From assembly GCF_000002515.2 (NCBI RefSeq), contig NC_006040.1, positions 558,001 to 622,000 of the forward strand: a stretch of DNA of 64,000 bases, in the 5' to 3' direction. The notes under the pieces were generated by a model that ran no database searches, was not told the DNA's origin, and was given only the letters and a program-made list of their open reading frames with translations. Positions 44,763 through 54,347 of the stretch are shown piece after piece (position 1 is the stretch's first letter; the number at the start of each line of letters is the position of its first letter). The translations under genes and the position numbers were made by a program. Source of the stretch: Kluyveromyces lactis. Lineage: Eukaryota > Ascomycota > Saccharomycetes > Saccharomycetales > Saccharomycetaceae.

Positions 44763-46367
44763 ATGGTAGAAACAAAGGTCGTGAAGAAGAGAAAGAAAGT
44801 GAACAAAGCCTGTGTATTCTGCAGAAGATCGCATATGGTTTGTGATGAACAAAGGCCGTGTAGTAGATGTGTTAAACGTTCGATAGGCCATTTGTGCCGG
44901 GATGAAGATCCTGAAGGAGCTCTCCCTGGTACTGTAGAGCACTCCAGTAGCAGTGGATTGGAGTTGAGGGTACCCAAGGTTGATGTTGATAATACTGCAG
45001 GTCTAGTTGATTCATCAAGGGTGAGTCTTTCTGCCCCGCATCAATTACCGACAGCACATGATCATAACCATGACCGAAGTCTCGATCACCAACGTGAGGT
45101 GCAACAAGCACAACAGCAGCAGCACCAACATCATTTGGATATCCAACCGATTCCTGCACATTTAGCCCAGGTCATGCCTGAGCACCAGGGTTCTCATAAT
45201 CCGAGTCATACAGCCCATGGCAATACTACTACTGCGGGCCCAGCAGCTGTAGTACACCCTGCGCATGAGGGAGTACCTTCTATCAATAATACTACTGGTA
45301 ATAATCTAAACTCTGTACATGGATCGAATATGCATCACGCACTGTCTGGTACTTCGTTAGGTCGGATCTCATCATTAAATCAGCCACTTTTCCTTTCTGA
45401 GCACATCGGTTCGGAGTTCAGTTCATTGAATGAGTTCTTGACAATGCTTGAGGACCCTATGCTAATAGAGCCTGGAACCCCCATACAGCATCATATGAAT
45501 GCTCAGATAACAGCTGCTGACCACCCGGCGCAAGCAACCGACCAACCCGAATATCACTCTCAGCAGCCACTTGTAGCACATGAAGTTACCACGCAGCCCA
45601 ACAATATGAACAATTCGCAACATCCAATGCACACACAAATGCAATCACCAGTGCACAGCAACGTGCAAAATGCAGGAGGAATGTCACCGCCTCTTCTGCC
45701 CGATGATCAACAACCGACCCCAAAGGAAAATTTCTTCCTTACTGCTGCAGATCCGTCCACAGAAATTAATCCAGAAGACAGACTTAAACTAGTCATCAAT
45801 GCTAAGTTAGAGGCTGGTCTACTACAGCCGTATAACTACGCCAAGGGATATTCGCGGTTACAAAAATTTATGGACAAATATATGAATCAATCATCTAAGC
45901 AAAGAATCTTAAAGCCTCTATCTATAATTCGTCCAGCTTTCCGTGCTATCGCTAGATCATTGAAGGATGTGGATCTTGTGTTGGTAGAAGAAAGTTTTGA
46001 AAGAATGCTACTTTCATATGACCGTGTTTTCACATCCATGTCCATGCCAGCATGTTTATGGAGACGTACTGGTGAAATATACCGTGGTAATAAGGAATTT
46101 GCATCGTTAGTGGATTGTAAAGTCGACGAGCTTCGTGATGGTAAGCTTGCTATTTATGAGTTGATGAGCGAAGAGAGTGCTGTCAACTTTTGGGAGAAAT
46201 ACGGGTCAATTGCCTTTGATAAGGGACAAAAAGCAGTTTTGACCAGCTGTAATTTAAGAACAAGAGATGGCAGACAAAGAAGGCCGTGCTGTTTTAGTTT
46301 TACGATAAGGAGAGACAGATACAATATTCCTATCTGCATAGTAGGTAACTTCATACCTATATCATGA
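44763..46367 (+). CDS. RDS2: Zn2Cys6 activator of gluconeogenesis, Rds2 type
   Basis: Predicted 534-residue transcription factor. The binuclear zinc cluster is at residues 17-45 (CX2CX6CX5CX2CX8C: Cys17, 20, 27, 33, 36, 45; ACVFCRRSHMVCDEQRPCSR). A basic run KKRKK precedes it. The long middle is His/Gln-rich and low-complexity. The C-terminal PAS-like region (about 415-534, CLWRRTGEIYRGNKEFASL, KLAIYELMSEES, RRPCCFSFTIRRDRYNIP) is the family hallmark of Rds2/Ert1/AcuK. In S. cerevisiae Rds2 activates PCK1 and FBP1 on non-fermentable carbon. Rds2 rather than Ert1 is chosen from zinc-cluster sequence and position. Longer than S. cerevisiae Rds2 (446). ATG at 44763. Confidence 0.88.
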   Translation: MVETKVVKKRKKVNKACVFCRRSHMVCDEQRPCSRCVKRSIGHLCRDEDPEGALPGTVEHSSSSGLELRVPKVDVDNTAGLVDSSRVSLSAPHQLPTAHDHNHDRSLDHQREVQQAQQQQHQHHLDIQPIPAHLAQVMPEHQGSHNPSHTAHGNTTTAGPAAVVHPAHEGVPSINNTTGNNLNSVHGSNMHHALSGTSLGRISSLNQPLFLSEHIGSEFSSLNEFLTMLEDPMLIEPGTPIQHHMNAQITAADHPAQATDQPEYHSQQPLVAHEVTTQPNNMNNSQHPMHTQMQSPVHSNVQNAGGMSPPLLPDDQQPTPKENFFLTAADPSTEINPEDRLKLVINAKLEAGLLQPYNYAKGYSRLQKFMDKYMNQSSKQRILKPLSIIRPAFRAIARSLKDVDLVLVEESFERMLLSYDRVFTSMSMPACLWRRTGEIYRGNKEFASLVDCKVDELRDGKLAIYELMSEESAVNFWEKYGSIAFDKGQKAVLTSCNLRTRDGRQRRPCCFSFTIRRDRYNIPICIVGNFIPIS

Positions 46368-46504
46368 ATACTCGGAATTCATTATAATGTCATCAGTTTC
46401 ATGTGTAAATAATACATTTAGTCATCTAGTATATAGACCGAAACGTAAAACGTATTAGTCCATCATAGTTGAGGAAGAACCCTTCATATTTCTAACGTTC
46501 GATT

Positions 46505-47476
46505 TCAATCGATAAAATTATGAGAGATATCGCATGTCTTGAGGTTGCGTTCAATAAGTTTCCCAATAGATGTACCAGGACCAAAATGGTATGCCTTTTC
46601 TACGCTTGATAGTGAAGATATGTTTTTACAGGAATCGACGAAGTTGACAATGTTGCAACTACCTGCGACAAAATTTTCTAACGCAGTATCGAATTGGTAC
46701 GTCAACTTACCGTCTATATTAGAAAAAATGCCATTTTCCACCTTCTCATTGATAAAATGGTGTTTCCCATTTTCCTTTAGTGTATCCCAAATGAAATCGT
46801 ATAATGGTTCCTGAATGGATCGTAGAACATTTATATTGTGGAAAGGAATGGAAAACGGACTATCCAATTTAGTAAATTTGTGTCTTAGATTTTCCATCTT
46901 GCATGTTTCCACAAGTTTCTGGATATCATTGGATAACCCTGTAATAACGCATTGGTTGACTGCATTGTCATTAGCCAGTTTGATGCTACACGGTTTGTCA
47001 ACCGAAGAGTTTGTTATATTGGAATCTAAAACAGCCGATAGGTCCTTCCTTAAATTTTTACTTCGGACATTTGTAACGGCCCACAACTCAAAGGAATCAT
47101 CGGTTATTCTACACTTTTCTAAATAGCGTTGGGTGGCTTCTACCATTAGTTGGTTCCGAAACGATGCAATTTCTATGATATCTTTACATCCGAAGGCCAA
47201 TCCATTGACACTTGCATTCAGAGCATTCAATTCTCCAAGCGAATGTCCAATAACATAAGTTTTACCGTTTGAATTCTGATTCGCATTATCCGTTAACCAA
47301 TTGCTATATAAAAGGTTCGAACATGCAGCGATAGTTTCCGGTTGTTCCAATGTACCAGTGAATCTGTCGATCAAGCTTACGTCTTTAAATCCCGAGACAT
47401 TAGCAGCCCAACGCTGTAACCTGTCTAGAAGTACTTTGCTGCCCTGACCCGGAAAACTTAATAACCGTCCGGACAT
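46505..47476 (-). CDS. MCT1: Mitochondrial malonyl-CoA:ACP transferase
   Basis: Predicted 323-residue acyltransferase of mitochondrial type II fatty acid synthesis, which supports lipoic acid formation. The FPGQGSK loop is at residues 8-14. The nucleophile elbow GHSLGE has Ser79. SIPFHN about two-thirds along holds the probable catalytic His. The C-terminal FGPGTSIGKLIERNL is the usual ending. Length fits S. cerevisiae Mct1 (360), with a short N-terminus; MSGRLLSFPGQG leaves little room for a cleavable presequence, so mitochondrial targeting is not obvious from this start. ATG at 47474-47476. Confidence 0.92.
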   Translation of the reverse strand: MSGRLLSFPGQGSKVLLDRLQRWAANVSGFKDVSLIDRFTGTLEQPETIAACSNLLYSNWLTDNANQNSNGKTYVIGHSLGELNALNASVNGLAFGCKDIIEIASFRNQLMVEATQRYLEKCRITDDSFELWAVTNVRSKNLRKDLSAVLDSNITNSSVDKPCSIKLANDNAVNQCVITGLSNDIQKLVETCKMENLRHKFTKLDSPFSIPFHNINVLRSIQEPLYDFIWDTLKENGKHHFINEKVENGIFSNIDGKLTYQFDTALENFVAGSCNIVNFVDSCKNISSLSSVEKAYHFGPGTSIGKLIERNLKTCDISHNFID

Positions 47477-48856
47477 AACTTCAAACTTGTAACTATATCT
47501 TCTTTGTTTAATTAGAGATGCTCATAGGTTCGTCGAAGAGCTACACTCATAACTTTACGCAACCCAGGCTCTTTGATGTGATATTTTTCTTTCATAACAA
47601 AAGAACAAAATTGAAAGTATTCCCGTGAGATTCGAACGGCGGTGTCCGTTAAAAAATGAGAAGAAAAAACTGCATGGATGTCTTCGTCCCTGTGCGGCTT
47701 TCAGAAAGGAACCGCGATAAACACCCGCAGGAAAACTTTCCACTTGATGCGTTCTATGGCAATGTTCGAACATAACGGAACAAGCCCATGCTCAAAGTGA
47801 CTCCAATCTCCTCATTTCGAACTACCCGTACTTTTGCCAGGGGAATGCAGCTCGAAGAGAGAGGTTGTAGTCCGTCGAAAAGTACCAATTCCCCTCATGA
47901 AACTTTCGGCTGAAATCGGAAGGCTTATATAAAGCATAATCTCTACAAACACACTAACCCGCTTGGAGCCGTCTACCCAGCTAACAGTTTCTTACAAGTA
48001 ATGAGAGGTAACGAGGAATAACCCCTCTCTGACAACATGTATAGGCCAGACTTGATATTGTTTGTCCTTACTCAAGGTAGTTCTGTTCACTTGCAACAAT
48101 CTTAAAAGAGTATATAAACGATGAACTACCACTAGTAGTTGATCACTTTCGAGGGAGATGCCGATACTGACATATTCCATTCTTCGTAAATTTCCAAAAC
48201 AATCGTTTTATCGCTGACTATATCACAAGCGTTTTTCAATTTCCTGCGCATCTTTGGCATCCCTGTACTGGCCTTTCTGAGTGACACTTTTTATTTATTT
48301 TCCACTGACTTTGGCATTTGTGTGACTGAGTGACTGTTTGATCTACACTTTACAAGAAACTTTGGATTACATCGTTTCAGAATCTGAACATTACCCACAA
48401 ACTGCGATTGGAACTGATAATAACATATCGTTCACTGTAGTTTGTTACTGTTCCTATCACACCTTTCGAAAAATAAAAGCTCATTAATATCAACTTGCGC
48501 TGCTTTTTTTTTTCATCTTCTAATCTTACTTGATTTTACTCTTGAACTTGTGTTCGATAGAGCAAGTCAGTTATCAAAGAAAAATTTGATTTTCTAGTTA
48601 AGAAAAAAAAAAAAAATTATCGTCACTTCTTATTTCCACTAAGACTCATCGCTTCTGCTTATATCTTCATTCAATTTGCATTGGATAGTATTTAAACAGG
48701 AAGACTAGTGAACTAAAATAATTGGGAGAACAGCACTGCCTATTCTGATATTCAATATCCTATTGCACATTTAATTGTTTGTTTCTCCGTTATTAATCTA
48801 ACAAAGGGAAATCTATCCATCAAAAGATTAGAACAATAAGCTAGATAGTAATAACT
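47477..48856. promoter_or_regulatory. Long MCT1/ODC divergent intergenic region
   Basis: About 1.38 kb with no supported gene. It contains an isolated B-box-like GTTCGAATC on the minus strand near 47629-47637, an A13 tract near 48604-48616, and pyrimidine-rich DNA before ODC. Small frames (47555-47773, 47992-48180) lack family resemblance. Confidence 0.5.
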
Positions 48857-49750
48857 ATGTCTGATCAAAAGCCTTTGCCATTCGTCTACCAGTTCATGGC
48901 TGGTGCCGTTGCTGGTGTTTCCGAAATTTTGGTGATGTATCCTTTGGATATGGTCAAGACCGTTATGCAATTGCAGGTTTCTGGCGGTTCCGGTCCCCAA
49001 TACAAAGGTGTTTTCGACTGTTTGAAGCAAATCGCTGCTAAGGAAGGACCATCCCGTCTTTACAAGGGTATCTCATCTCCAATTCTAATGGAAGCCCCAA
49101 AGAGAGCTACCAAGTTTGCTTGTAACGATGAATTCCAAAAAATTTACAAAGACTTGTTCGGTGCCGAGAAGTTGACCCAACCATTATCTATTTTGTCCGG
49201 TGCTTCTGCTGGTATTTGTGAATCGTTCGTCGTTGTGCCATTCGAATTGGTCAAGATTAGATTACAGGATGTCTCTTCCAAGTTCACCAGTCCAATCGCT
49301 GTCGTTAAGAATATCGTCGAAAAGGAAGGTATATTGGCGATGTACAATGGGTTAGAATCTACTATGTGGAGACATGGTATCTGGAATGCAGGTTATTTCG
49401 GTATCATTTTCCAAGTCAGAGCTCTTTTGCCAAAGGCTTCTACCAAATCTGAACAAACCAGAAACGATTTGTTAGCTGGTACCGTAGGTGGTACTTTAAG
49501 TTCTCTATTGTCTACTCCATTCGACGTTGTTAAATCAAGAGTTCAAAACACTGCCGTCATCCCTGGTGTCCCAAGAAAGTACAATTGGAGTTGGCCAGCT
49601 TTGGCTACCATCTACAAGGAAGAAGGTTTCAAGGCTCTATATAAGGGTTTCGTTCCAAAGGTCTTGAGATTGGGTCCAGGTGGTGGTATCCTATTGGTGG
49701 TTTTCACCGGTGTCATGGACTTCTTCAGAACTGTCCATGAAAAGAAATGA
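48857..49750 (+). CDS. ODC1: Mitochondrial 2-oxodicarboxylate carrier
   Basis: Predicted 297-residue carrier exporting 2-oxoadipate and 2-oxoglutarate across the inner mitochondrial membrane, for lysine and glutamate synthesis. Three repeats each carry the carrier signature: PLDMVKT (about 36), PFELVKIR (about 132) and PFDVVKSR (about 224). Six membrane segments are expected. GGGILLVVFTGVMDFFR is the usual C-terminus. Codon use is moderately biased towards highly expressed codons. One gene here stands for the S. cerevisiae duplicates ODC1 (XVI) and ODC2 (XV), whose two neighbourhoods merge around it. ATG at 48857. Confidence 0.95.
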   Translation: MSDQKPLPFVYQFMAGAVAGVSEILVMYPLDMVKTVMQLQVSGGSGPQYKGVFDCLKQIAAKEGPSRLYKGISSPILMEAPKRATKFACNDEFQKIYKDLFGAEKLTQPLSILSGASAGICESFVVVPFELVKIRLQDVSSKFTSPIAVVKNIVEKEGILAMYNGLESTMWRHGIWNAGYFGIIFQVRALLPKASTKSEQTRNDLLAGTVGGTLSSLLSTPFDVVKSRVQNTAVIPGVPRKYNWSWPALATIYKEEGFKALYKGFVPKVLRLGPGGGILLVVFTGVMDFFRTVHEKK

Positions 49751-50448
49751 AAGGGTCAATTAACATAGATTGATGCACGTTATTCCAAGTTACTTTTTTC
49801 CGAGTTTATACCGCCAATATGAAAGTATTCACGAAGGACTCCCGATCCTCTCATATTTCCCTGGTATCAGTCTCTTTTACTTTGCCTTTACATTATTTTT
49901 ATCCATCCAATCAGAGTTGATCATCGATATTTCATCAGAATATCTTACGCACTATTATAAAACATGGCTCACTGTCATTTATTTAATTTTTGAAAACTTA
50001 ACAACCGAAACTTCATATGCTGGGAAAAACGATAGACTTTTTACAATTTAAGCTTGATTTATTCACATGATACTATATCATCCATGCTTTGCACACTTCA
50101 ACTGAAGTTGCATTGGCCAATTTTGTTCACCTAGTTATTATTCAAAGCGAAAAGAATACTGGAGCGAAACTACCTCGTCACTGAAATGCTGAATGAATGA
50201 CATCTTTCAATTCTGATTTGAAAGGCTTCCTTTATCCAATAACATATTAGCATATGAATGAAATTCATAACAGCTCAGTTGATTGGGTTAGACCTCAAGT
50301 AACCTTACCATACAAGTAAATAAGTAACATCATTTATATATTTTAAAATGTTGGAAACAAATTAGAACATTTATCAAAAGTCTACAGTGATGAGCATAAG
50401 TGATTTAAAATGAATTGAATAGGATATCCGATCTACCAGCCCTCCATT
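49751..50448. other. Intergenic between ODC and the snR35-type snoRNA
   Basis: About 700 bases, AT-rich, with no supported gene. The 93-codon frame at 49770-50051 has no family resemblance. Confidence 0.5.
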
Positions 50449-50606
50449 GTATGTGGTGAGAAGAAGCTAGGCTTTTCCCAATTTATTCAACAGAAAGGGC
50501 GCTAAGATGAACGATATTGATCTCTCCGATGGACTTGACGCTTGCATGCAAATAAAAAATCGCAACGAAGCAACACGGTTTTATAGTCCTGGATTTCCGC
50601 ACGATA
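50449..50606 (-). ncRNA. snR35: H/ACA snoRNA, snR35 type (guides 18S pseudouridine of helix 31)
   Basis: Minus strand. The left guide arm CCGTGTT (50578-50572) and right arm GTCAA (50539-50535) flank an apical hairpin. They are complementary to AACACGG and TTGAC of 18S rRNA, leaving the target U and the next C unpaired. This is the universally conserved UUUGAC-U-CAACACGG loop of helix 31, whose U becomes m1acp3-pseudouridine (1191 in S. cerevisiae, guided there by snR35). An H-box-like AGATCA (ANANNA) follows at 50523-50518, 16 bases after the pocket. A second hairpin and ACA at 50454-50452 close the RNA. A TATATAAA lies upstream (50729-50722). S. cerevisiae SNR35 is, from memory, between ODC2 and YOR223W, the same slot. 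Ends are approximate. Confidence 0.82.
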
Positions 50607-50974
50607 TTATAAATATCAGGATGATGTTATAAGAAAACTTTCAAAAAGAAGGAAAATGTAAATGATTATGGATAAAAGTGTTATTAAATGTTCAATTCTT
50701 TCGATGTACCGGAAAATTTTTTTTATATAGAAAAAGTATCGGTGGTATTACCCGGATTATGCGAAGCTGGTTAAATCCAAATACCATTGAGACTACAATA
50801 TTAGGGAATCATTCATTTAACTCTAACCAAGGCTAACAAACAGACAAAGGCCATAAGCGAATACGCAAAACCTTAGCTCTATTTGTTGCAGATCGTAAAC
50901 AGATAAACATCATTGAGAATTTATCTCTAAGCGATTGAGCCTTTCACCGGTCAGAACTAGTGCGAGCTAAGAAG
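50607..50974. promoter_or_regulatory. Shared snoRNA/DSC3 promoter region
   Basis: About 370 bases between divergent units. It contains a minus-strand TATATAAA (50722-50729), a Reb1-type site (50748-50756) and TTAGGG (50801-50806), the core bound by Tbf1, a known snoRNA regulator in yeasts whose gene lies at 25.6 kb. Confidence 0.6.
50748..50756 (-). promoter_or_regulatory. Reb1-type site TTACCCGGA
   Basis: Exact site (TCCGGGTAA on the minus strand), about 140 bases upstream of the snoRNA and 220 upstream of DSC3. Confidence 0.55.
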
Positions 50975-51715
50975 ATGTCTTTAAGTGAAACCGGGCATGG
51001 AAGGAAAGCAGTGGTGATTAGGTTTGCCAATGATACCATAGCAGACTTACAATTGGATATCACTAATATAGATCCTACATTAGTTACTACATCATGGTTA
51101 AGGAGGATGTGTCGTCAATTGAAACCGACAGAGACTCGTGGTAAGCGGTTACGATTCATTAAAAATGGTAGACCGTTAAATTCTCATTCTGATCTTGGCA
51201 TCGAAAGCTTCAAGGATAACCCAAATATCACAGAGATGTACATTCATGGTATAATAGGAGCAGGTTTGACTGCGGAAGAGCTGATAAACGAAGATAATCT
51301 TGATGATGATTTTTCTAATACGAATGAAAACGGTACAACACAGGCCATTGGCTTCGATAGGTTACGCAGCGTGGGTTTTTCCGAACAGGAGATTGATTTG
51401 CTACGTCAGCAGTTTCTAGCCACTTATGGAGATTTAGAAACAATGCCTAACCAGCAGCAGCGAGATATTAGACAGCTAGAAGAACAATGGATGGAGACCG
51501 GAGTCAACGATCCACAGGGACAGCAATTTAACTCCATTGGAATAGCTAATTGGAAAAGCAACATGGACCTCTTGATTGGATTAAGTATAGGGTCCTTGTT
51601 GGGCGTTTTCAGTCTATTACTATTAAAACAGCAGGGTTTATTCTCGCAGCGCCAAAAGATGTCGATAGTAGCAGGTCTAATATTCAACATTGCTTGGTGG
51701 ATACGTTCCTTTTAG
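50975..51715 (+). CDS. DSC3: Dsc E3 ligase complex subunit Dsc3
   Basis: Predicted 246-residue subunit of the Golgi/endosomal Dsc (Tul1) ubiquitin ligase. ATG at 50975 (MSLSETGHGRKAVVIRFAND); upstream codons reach a GTG only. A ubiquitin-like domain covers about residues 11-90 (VIRFANDTIADLQLDITNID, TRGKRLRFIKNGRPLNSHSD, MYIHGIIG). A middle helical part (RLRSVGFSEQEIDLLRQQFL) matches the Dsc3 C-terminal domain. Two membrane segments close the protein (about 195-217 and 227-244). Position matches YOR223W beside ODC2. Confidence 0.92.
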   Translation: MSLSETGHGRKAVVIRFANDTIADLQLDITNIDPTLVTTSWLRRMCRQLKPTETRGKRLRFIKNGRPLNSHSDLGIESFKDNPNITEMYIHGIIGAGLTAEELINEDNLDDDFSNTNENGTTQAIGFDRLRSVGFSEQEIDLLRQQFLATYGDLETMPNQQQRDIRQLEEQWMETGVNDPQGQQFNSIGIANWKSNMDLLIGLSIGSLLGVFSLLLLKQQGLFSQRQKMSIVAGLIFNIAWWIRSF

Positions 51716-51912
51716 AATTCAGCATCTGGCCTTTTTACATCAGATGTGTTTAGAAAAAAATTGAATATCTCAGCATCGAGCATGTACATACGTTATATTA
51801 TATAAGGCTTGAATGATATTACTTTCGTGTTTTCGTAAAGCGAAATATACTATAATAATTCCTCTTCAGATCAGTGGGACATGTCCTCTGGTATCAAAAA
51901 CAAGGAATTGGT

Positions 51913-52569
51913 TCATTCATGCTTTTGTGAGTGCCGATGATTGCCTGGGAACACATATTTACTTAGGAAATGCTCGATTGGCTTATCAAAAGCGTAAGGT
52001 AGCATAGGAACAACGGCCAAACCAATACTGATTGGACCCCAAGTTCTCAGCATGGCATTTTTAGGATACTGTTTGTTAAACCAGTTACCACTGTATTTCA
52101 CCAGAGAATGGATGGTAAATGCTGGAAGCCCCATAGAAGCTACACTTTGGAAGATTAAACGTTCCAATCCTACCATTTTCCAATCTGGGGAGACGTTACT
52201 TTTCAATACCTTATTGTTCTCGGACAACTCGTCCCATGGTTTCCAGCCTGAAGGTAGCTGGTAACCTTCTTGCTTCAACTTCGCACGGTATGTTATGTAC
52301 GACACATCACCAAGGATATACAGCCACGAAATACCGTATCCTAGTTTAACGACAGCTTGTGGAAAAACCGGTCTAAATGATTCACCAATATCGGAAGTGT
52401 ACGCGACATATCTATGTGCTGTTAAAGCGATAGTTCTCAATCTGCTCGCATAGGCTGCATAACGGATATTGGAATCTGTAGAGTCCGGGAACTCTTCGTC
52501 ATTAATTGGATCAGACTTCTGAACCGGTATATCCGTATCAGTTTCTACCATGTCTATTATCTCTGACAT
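51913..52569 (-). CDS. MTP18/MTFP1-family mitochondrial membrane protein
   Basis: Predicted 218-residue member of the MTP18 family (human MTFP1, an inner-membrane protein affecting mitochondrial fission). Blocks seen: RYVAYTSDIGESFRPVFP then AVVKLGYGISWLYILGD (about 53-88), FQSVASMGLPAFTIH (about 135-150) and GPISIGLAVVPMLPYAFDKP (about 175-195). These parallel human ANEVGEAFR, VVWLSYGVASSYVLAD, QALASVAIPGFTIN and LGLLTIPIIIHPID. Three hydrophobic segments fit the topology. The acidic N-terminus lacks an obvious presequence. S. cerevisiae has no gene I know of in this slot (between DSC3 and RPB8), so it was probably lost there. ATG at 52567-52569. Overlapping 3' flanks with DSC3. Confidence 0.85.
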   Translation of the reverse strand: MSEIIDMVETDTDIPVQKSDPINDEEFPDSTDSNIRYAAYASRLRTIALTAHRYVAYTSDIGESFRPVFPQAVVKLGYGISWLYILGDVSYITYRAKLKQEGYQLPSGWKPWDELSENNKVLKSNVSPDWKMVGLERLIFQSVASMGLPAFTIHSLVKYSGNWFNKQYPKNAMLRTWGPISIGLAVVPMLPYAFDKPIEHFLSKYVFPGNHRHSQKHE

Positions 52570-53101
52570 TCAACTTGACTGAATAATGCACCCTTGCCTA
52601 TCGCCAAAGAATCAAAAAAAATATGGATTGAACACTAATAACCCCTGTATATGGGTAACCTAACAAAATAGACCTTCTTCTATATTTATATATCTACTGC
52701 TAATATGCTCCTTCAACGCCCGTCTCGAATATTTTGCCATCAACTGGCAATGGCCGAACCCTATTTATTGAGGTCATTGGATCCTAACTTTTCTATTTTC
52801 GAGAAAAAAGACGGCTTTAACAGTTTCTATGGTATCTCCTCTTATACAAAGAAGCACAGAATTGAAGAATCCTCGAGCAAAAGAAAGAGCAACTTCGTTA
52901 TGCTGTGGTGACTGGAAGTAAGAACAGTTTGAAGATAGGAAGCTAAGATGGAAAGTTAAAAATGCATTAATATATGAGGAGAGGTGTAAGTAAAGGCCGT
53001 AGCTTCCGGAGGAGTGAAGAACCAGAGCTTTGACCTGAAAGTCTATTATACAGTTGTCGGTTTTCTATTTTGACTATGATATATAGTACCCACAAGATTT
53101 C
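52570..53101. other. Intergenic between MTP18-family gene and RPB8
   Basis: About 530 bases. A possible 68-codon gene on the plus strand is listed separately; otherwise nothing is recognised. Confidence 0.45.
52705..52911 (+). CDS. Possible small protein, 68 residues, unrecognised
   Basis: An ATG-initiated frame, MLLQRPSRIFCHQLAMAEPY to SKRKSNFVMLW, preceded by a TATA-like TATTTATATATC about 20 bases upstream. I do not recognise it. Composition is protein-like (mixed, charged C-terminal half), but a frame of this length arises easily by chance. Conservation in related yeasts would decide. Confidence 0.2.
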   Translation: MLLQRPSRIFCHQLAMAEPYLLRSLDPNFSIFEKKDGFNSFYGISSYTKKHRIEESSSKRKSNFVMLW

Positions 53102-53539
53102 TTACTTACGACACAATAAGTAAGCGTTTTCTTGTTTCAAGTTGTTCAAAAGTCTATAATTTCCCTCAAGTCTCATCAACAAGCCACCAAATGAATAGTA
53201 TACTGCAAGCAAATCCTTGTTACCCTTAACTTCTTCGAATTTGTAGGCAGTTCCGTACATGACATAGTCATAATCATCTGCAAGAGATCTGGTTCCAGCA
53301 GGTGGTGCTCTCCAAGAGGTACCCTGAGGTTCCTCCGATCCGTCAAGTTGGAGAGAAGTTGTGATCATGACTGCAAGTTGATCTTGAGTCTTTATTGGGA
53401 ACAATTCACTGTTGATATCCAATGTTAACTTACAGGATTCTTGTGAAGTCGATTGAGCTTCAATACGAGAGACCTTGTTGTATCTTCCTGTGTCCACTTC
53501 TTGAACGGTGAAAACGTCATCAAATAGTGCCGATGACAT
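53102..53539 (-). CDS. RPB8: RNA polymerase I/II/III common subunit Rpb8 (ABC14.5)
   Basis: Predicted 145-residue subunit shared by the three nuclear RNA polymerases, an OB-fold protein. It starts [20 protein letters not shown] and has [42 protein letters not shown] and the C-terminal [20 protein letters not shown], all typical. Length equals the S. cerevisiae protein (146). ATG at 53537-53539. Beside ISU1, as RPB8/ISU2 in YOR224/YOR226. Confidence 0.97.
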   Translation of the reverse strand: MSSALFDDVFTVQEVDTGRYNKVSRIEAQSTSQESCKLTLDINSELFPIKTQDQLAVMITTSLQLDGSEEPQGTSWRAPPAGTRSLADDYDYVMYGTAYKFEEVKGNKDLLAVYYSFGGLLMRLEGNYRLLNNLKQENAYLLCRK

Positions 53540-53829
53540 GACGTGTGTTGGTAAATGAGAGTACTGTTGTGTTGGTTCTAGTTATTAAAGTCGGTGGGCC
53601 AGTAGGAACACAAATGAGAGACGAAAAAGAAGGGAACTTATCGGAGAGTCTGTAGTGGGTATGAAAGGTTTCAAACTAATAATTTCACTGCTGATATGAG
53701 ACTATCTACAGTGAGCCGAATCGAAAGCGCATCACATGTATATGATTGTCTGTCTCTCAGTTGTTCCTTCAGGCGATGAGTTACAACGAAATTTTTCAAG
53801 ATTTTTCTTGCCCATGAAAAAAATATGTG

Positions 53830-53838
53830 TCCGGGTAA
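53830..53838 (+). promoter_or_regulatory. Reb1-type site TCCGGGTAA (RPB8 upstream)
   Basis: Exact motif, followed 20 bases later by a second CGGGTAA. Motif match only. Confidence 0.5.
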
Positions 53839-53850
53839 AAGAAACAACTT

Positions 53851-53858
53851 CGGGTAAC
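53851..53858 (+). promoter_or_regulatory. Reb1-type site CGGGTAAC (RPB8 upstream, second)
   Basis: Core CGGGTAA in the same orientation, two helical turns from the first copy. Confidence 0.45.
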
Positions 53859-54347
53859 GCTAATCAATTTGCCATCCCTTAGAAGTCCGAAGAATCCAGG
53901 ATACAGAGAGACGGTCCGCTCAACTCTGCAACTAGTTGAAACGCTTGTCGGAACAGTCTGGATGATTATAATACAAATGATGAATGAACCTACATGTTAG
54001 TTATACACTAGATAACAACTGTTGTAAAAAAAAGGGTAGCCAAAAAAAAAAAAAAATTACGAATCATGGGCAGTTGATAAGGCACGATAAATGGAAGTAC
54101 CTAATCTTGGAATTTAGCTCTCCTAGATAGCTTTCAGAAACTGTATGATATATTCGGAAAAATATAGTGTTCGATTTAACTTTGTAGTGGAGTTAAAATG
54201 CGAGGGAAAATCGTAAGTCAAACCAAAAGAATTAAGGGAAAGACGAGTATGCTAAAGTCCATTCAATGGACAAATGAAAGTTTGAGCCGGAGAAGCAATA
54301 AGAAAATTAGAGATTAACTAATTAATTTAACTCTTAACTCTAACACT

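Larger units (their letters stand above)
53540..54347. promoter_or_regulatory. RPB8 promoter and ISU1 3' flank
   Basis: About 810 bases without a gene. Two Reb1-type sites (53830-53838, 53851-53858) lie 20 bases apart, about 300 upstream of RPB8. An A14 tract lies near 54043-54056. Confidence 0.5.

Noticed and set aside
47629-47637. Isolated Pol III B-box-like sequences (also near 40128 and 55893), considered as tRNA relics or extra TFIIIC sites
   Set aside because: No A box, acceptor or T stem can be folded around any of them. A 9-base motif with this degeneracy is expected several times per 64 kb by chance.
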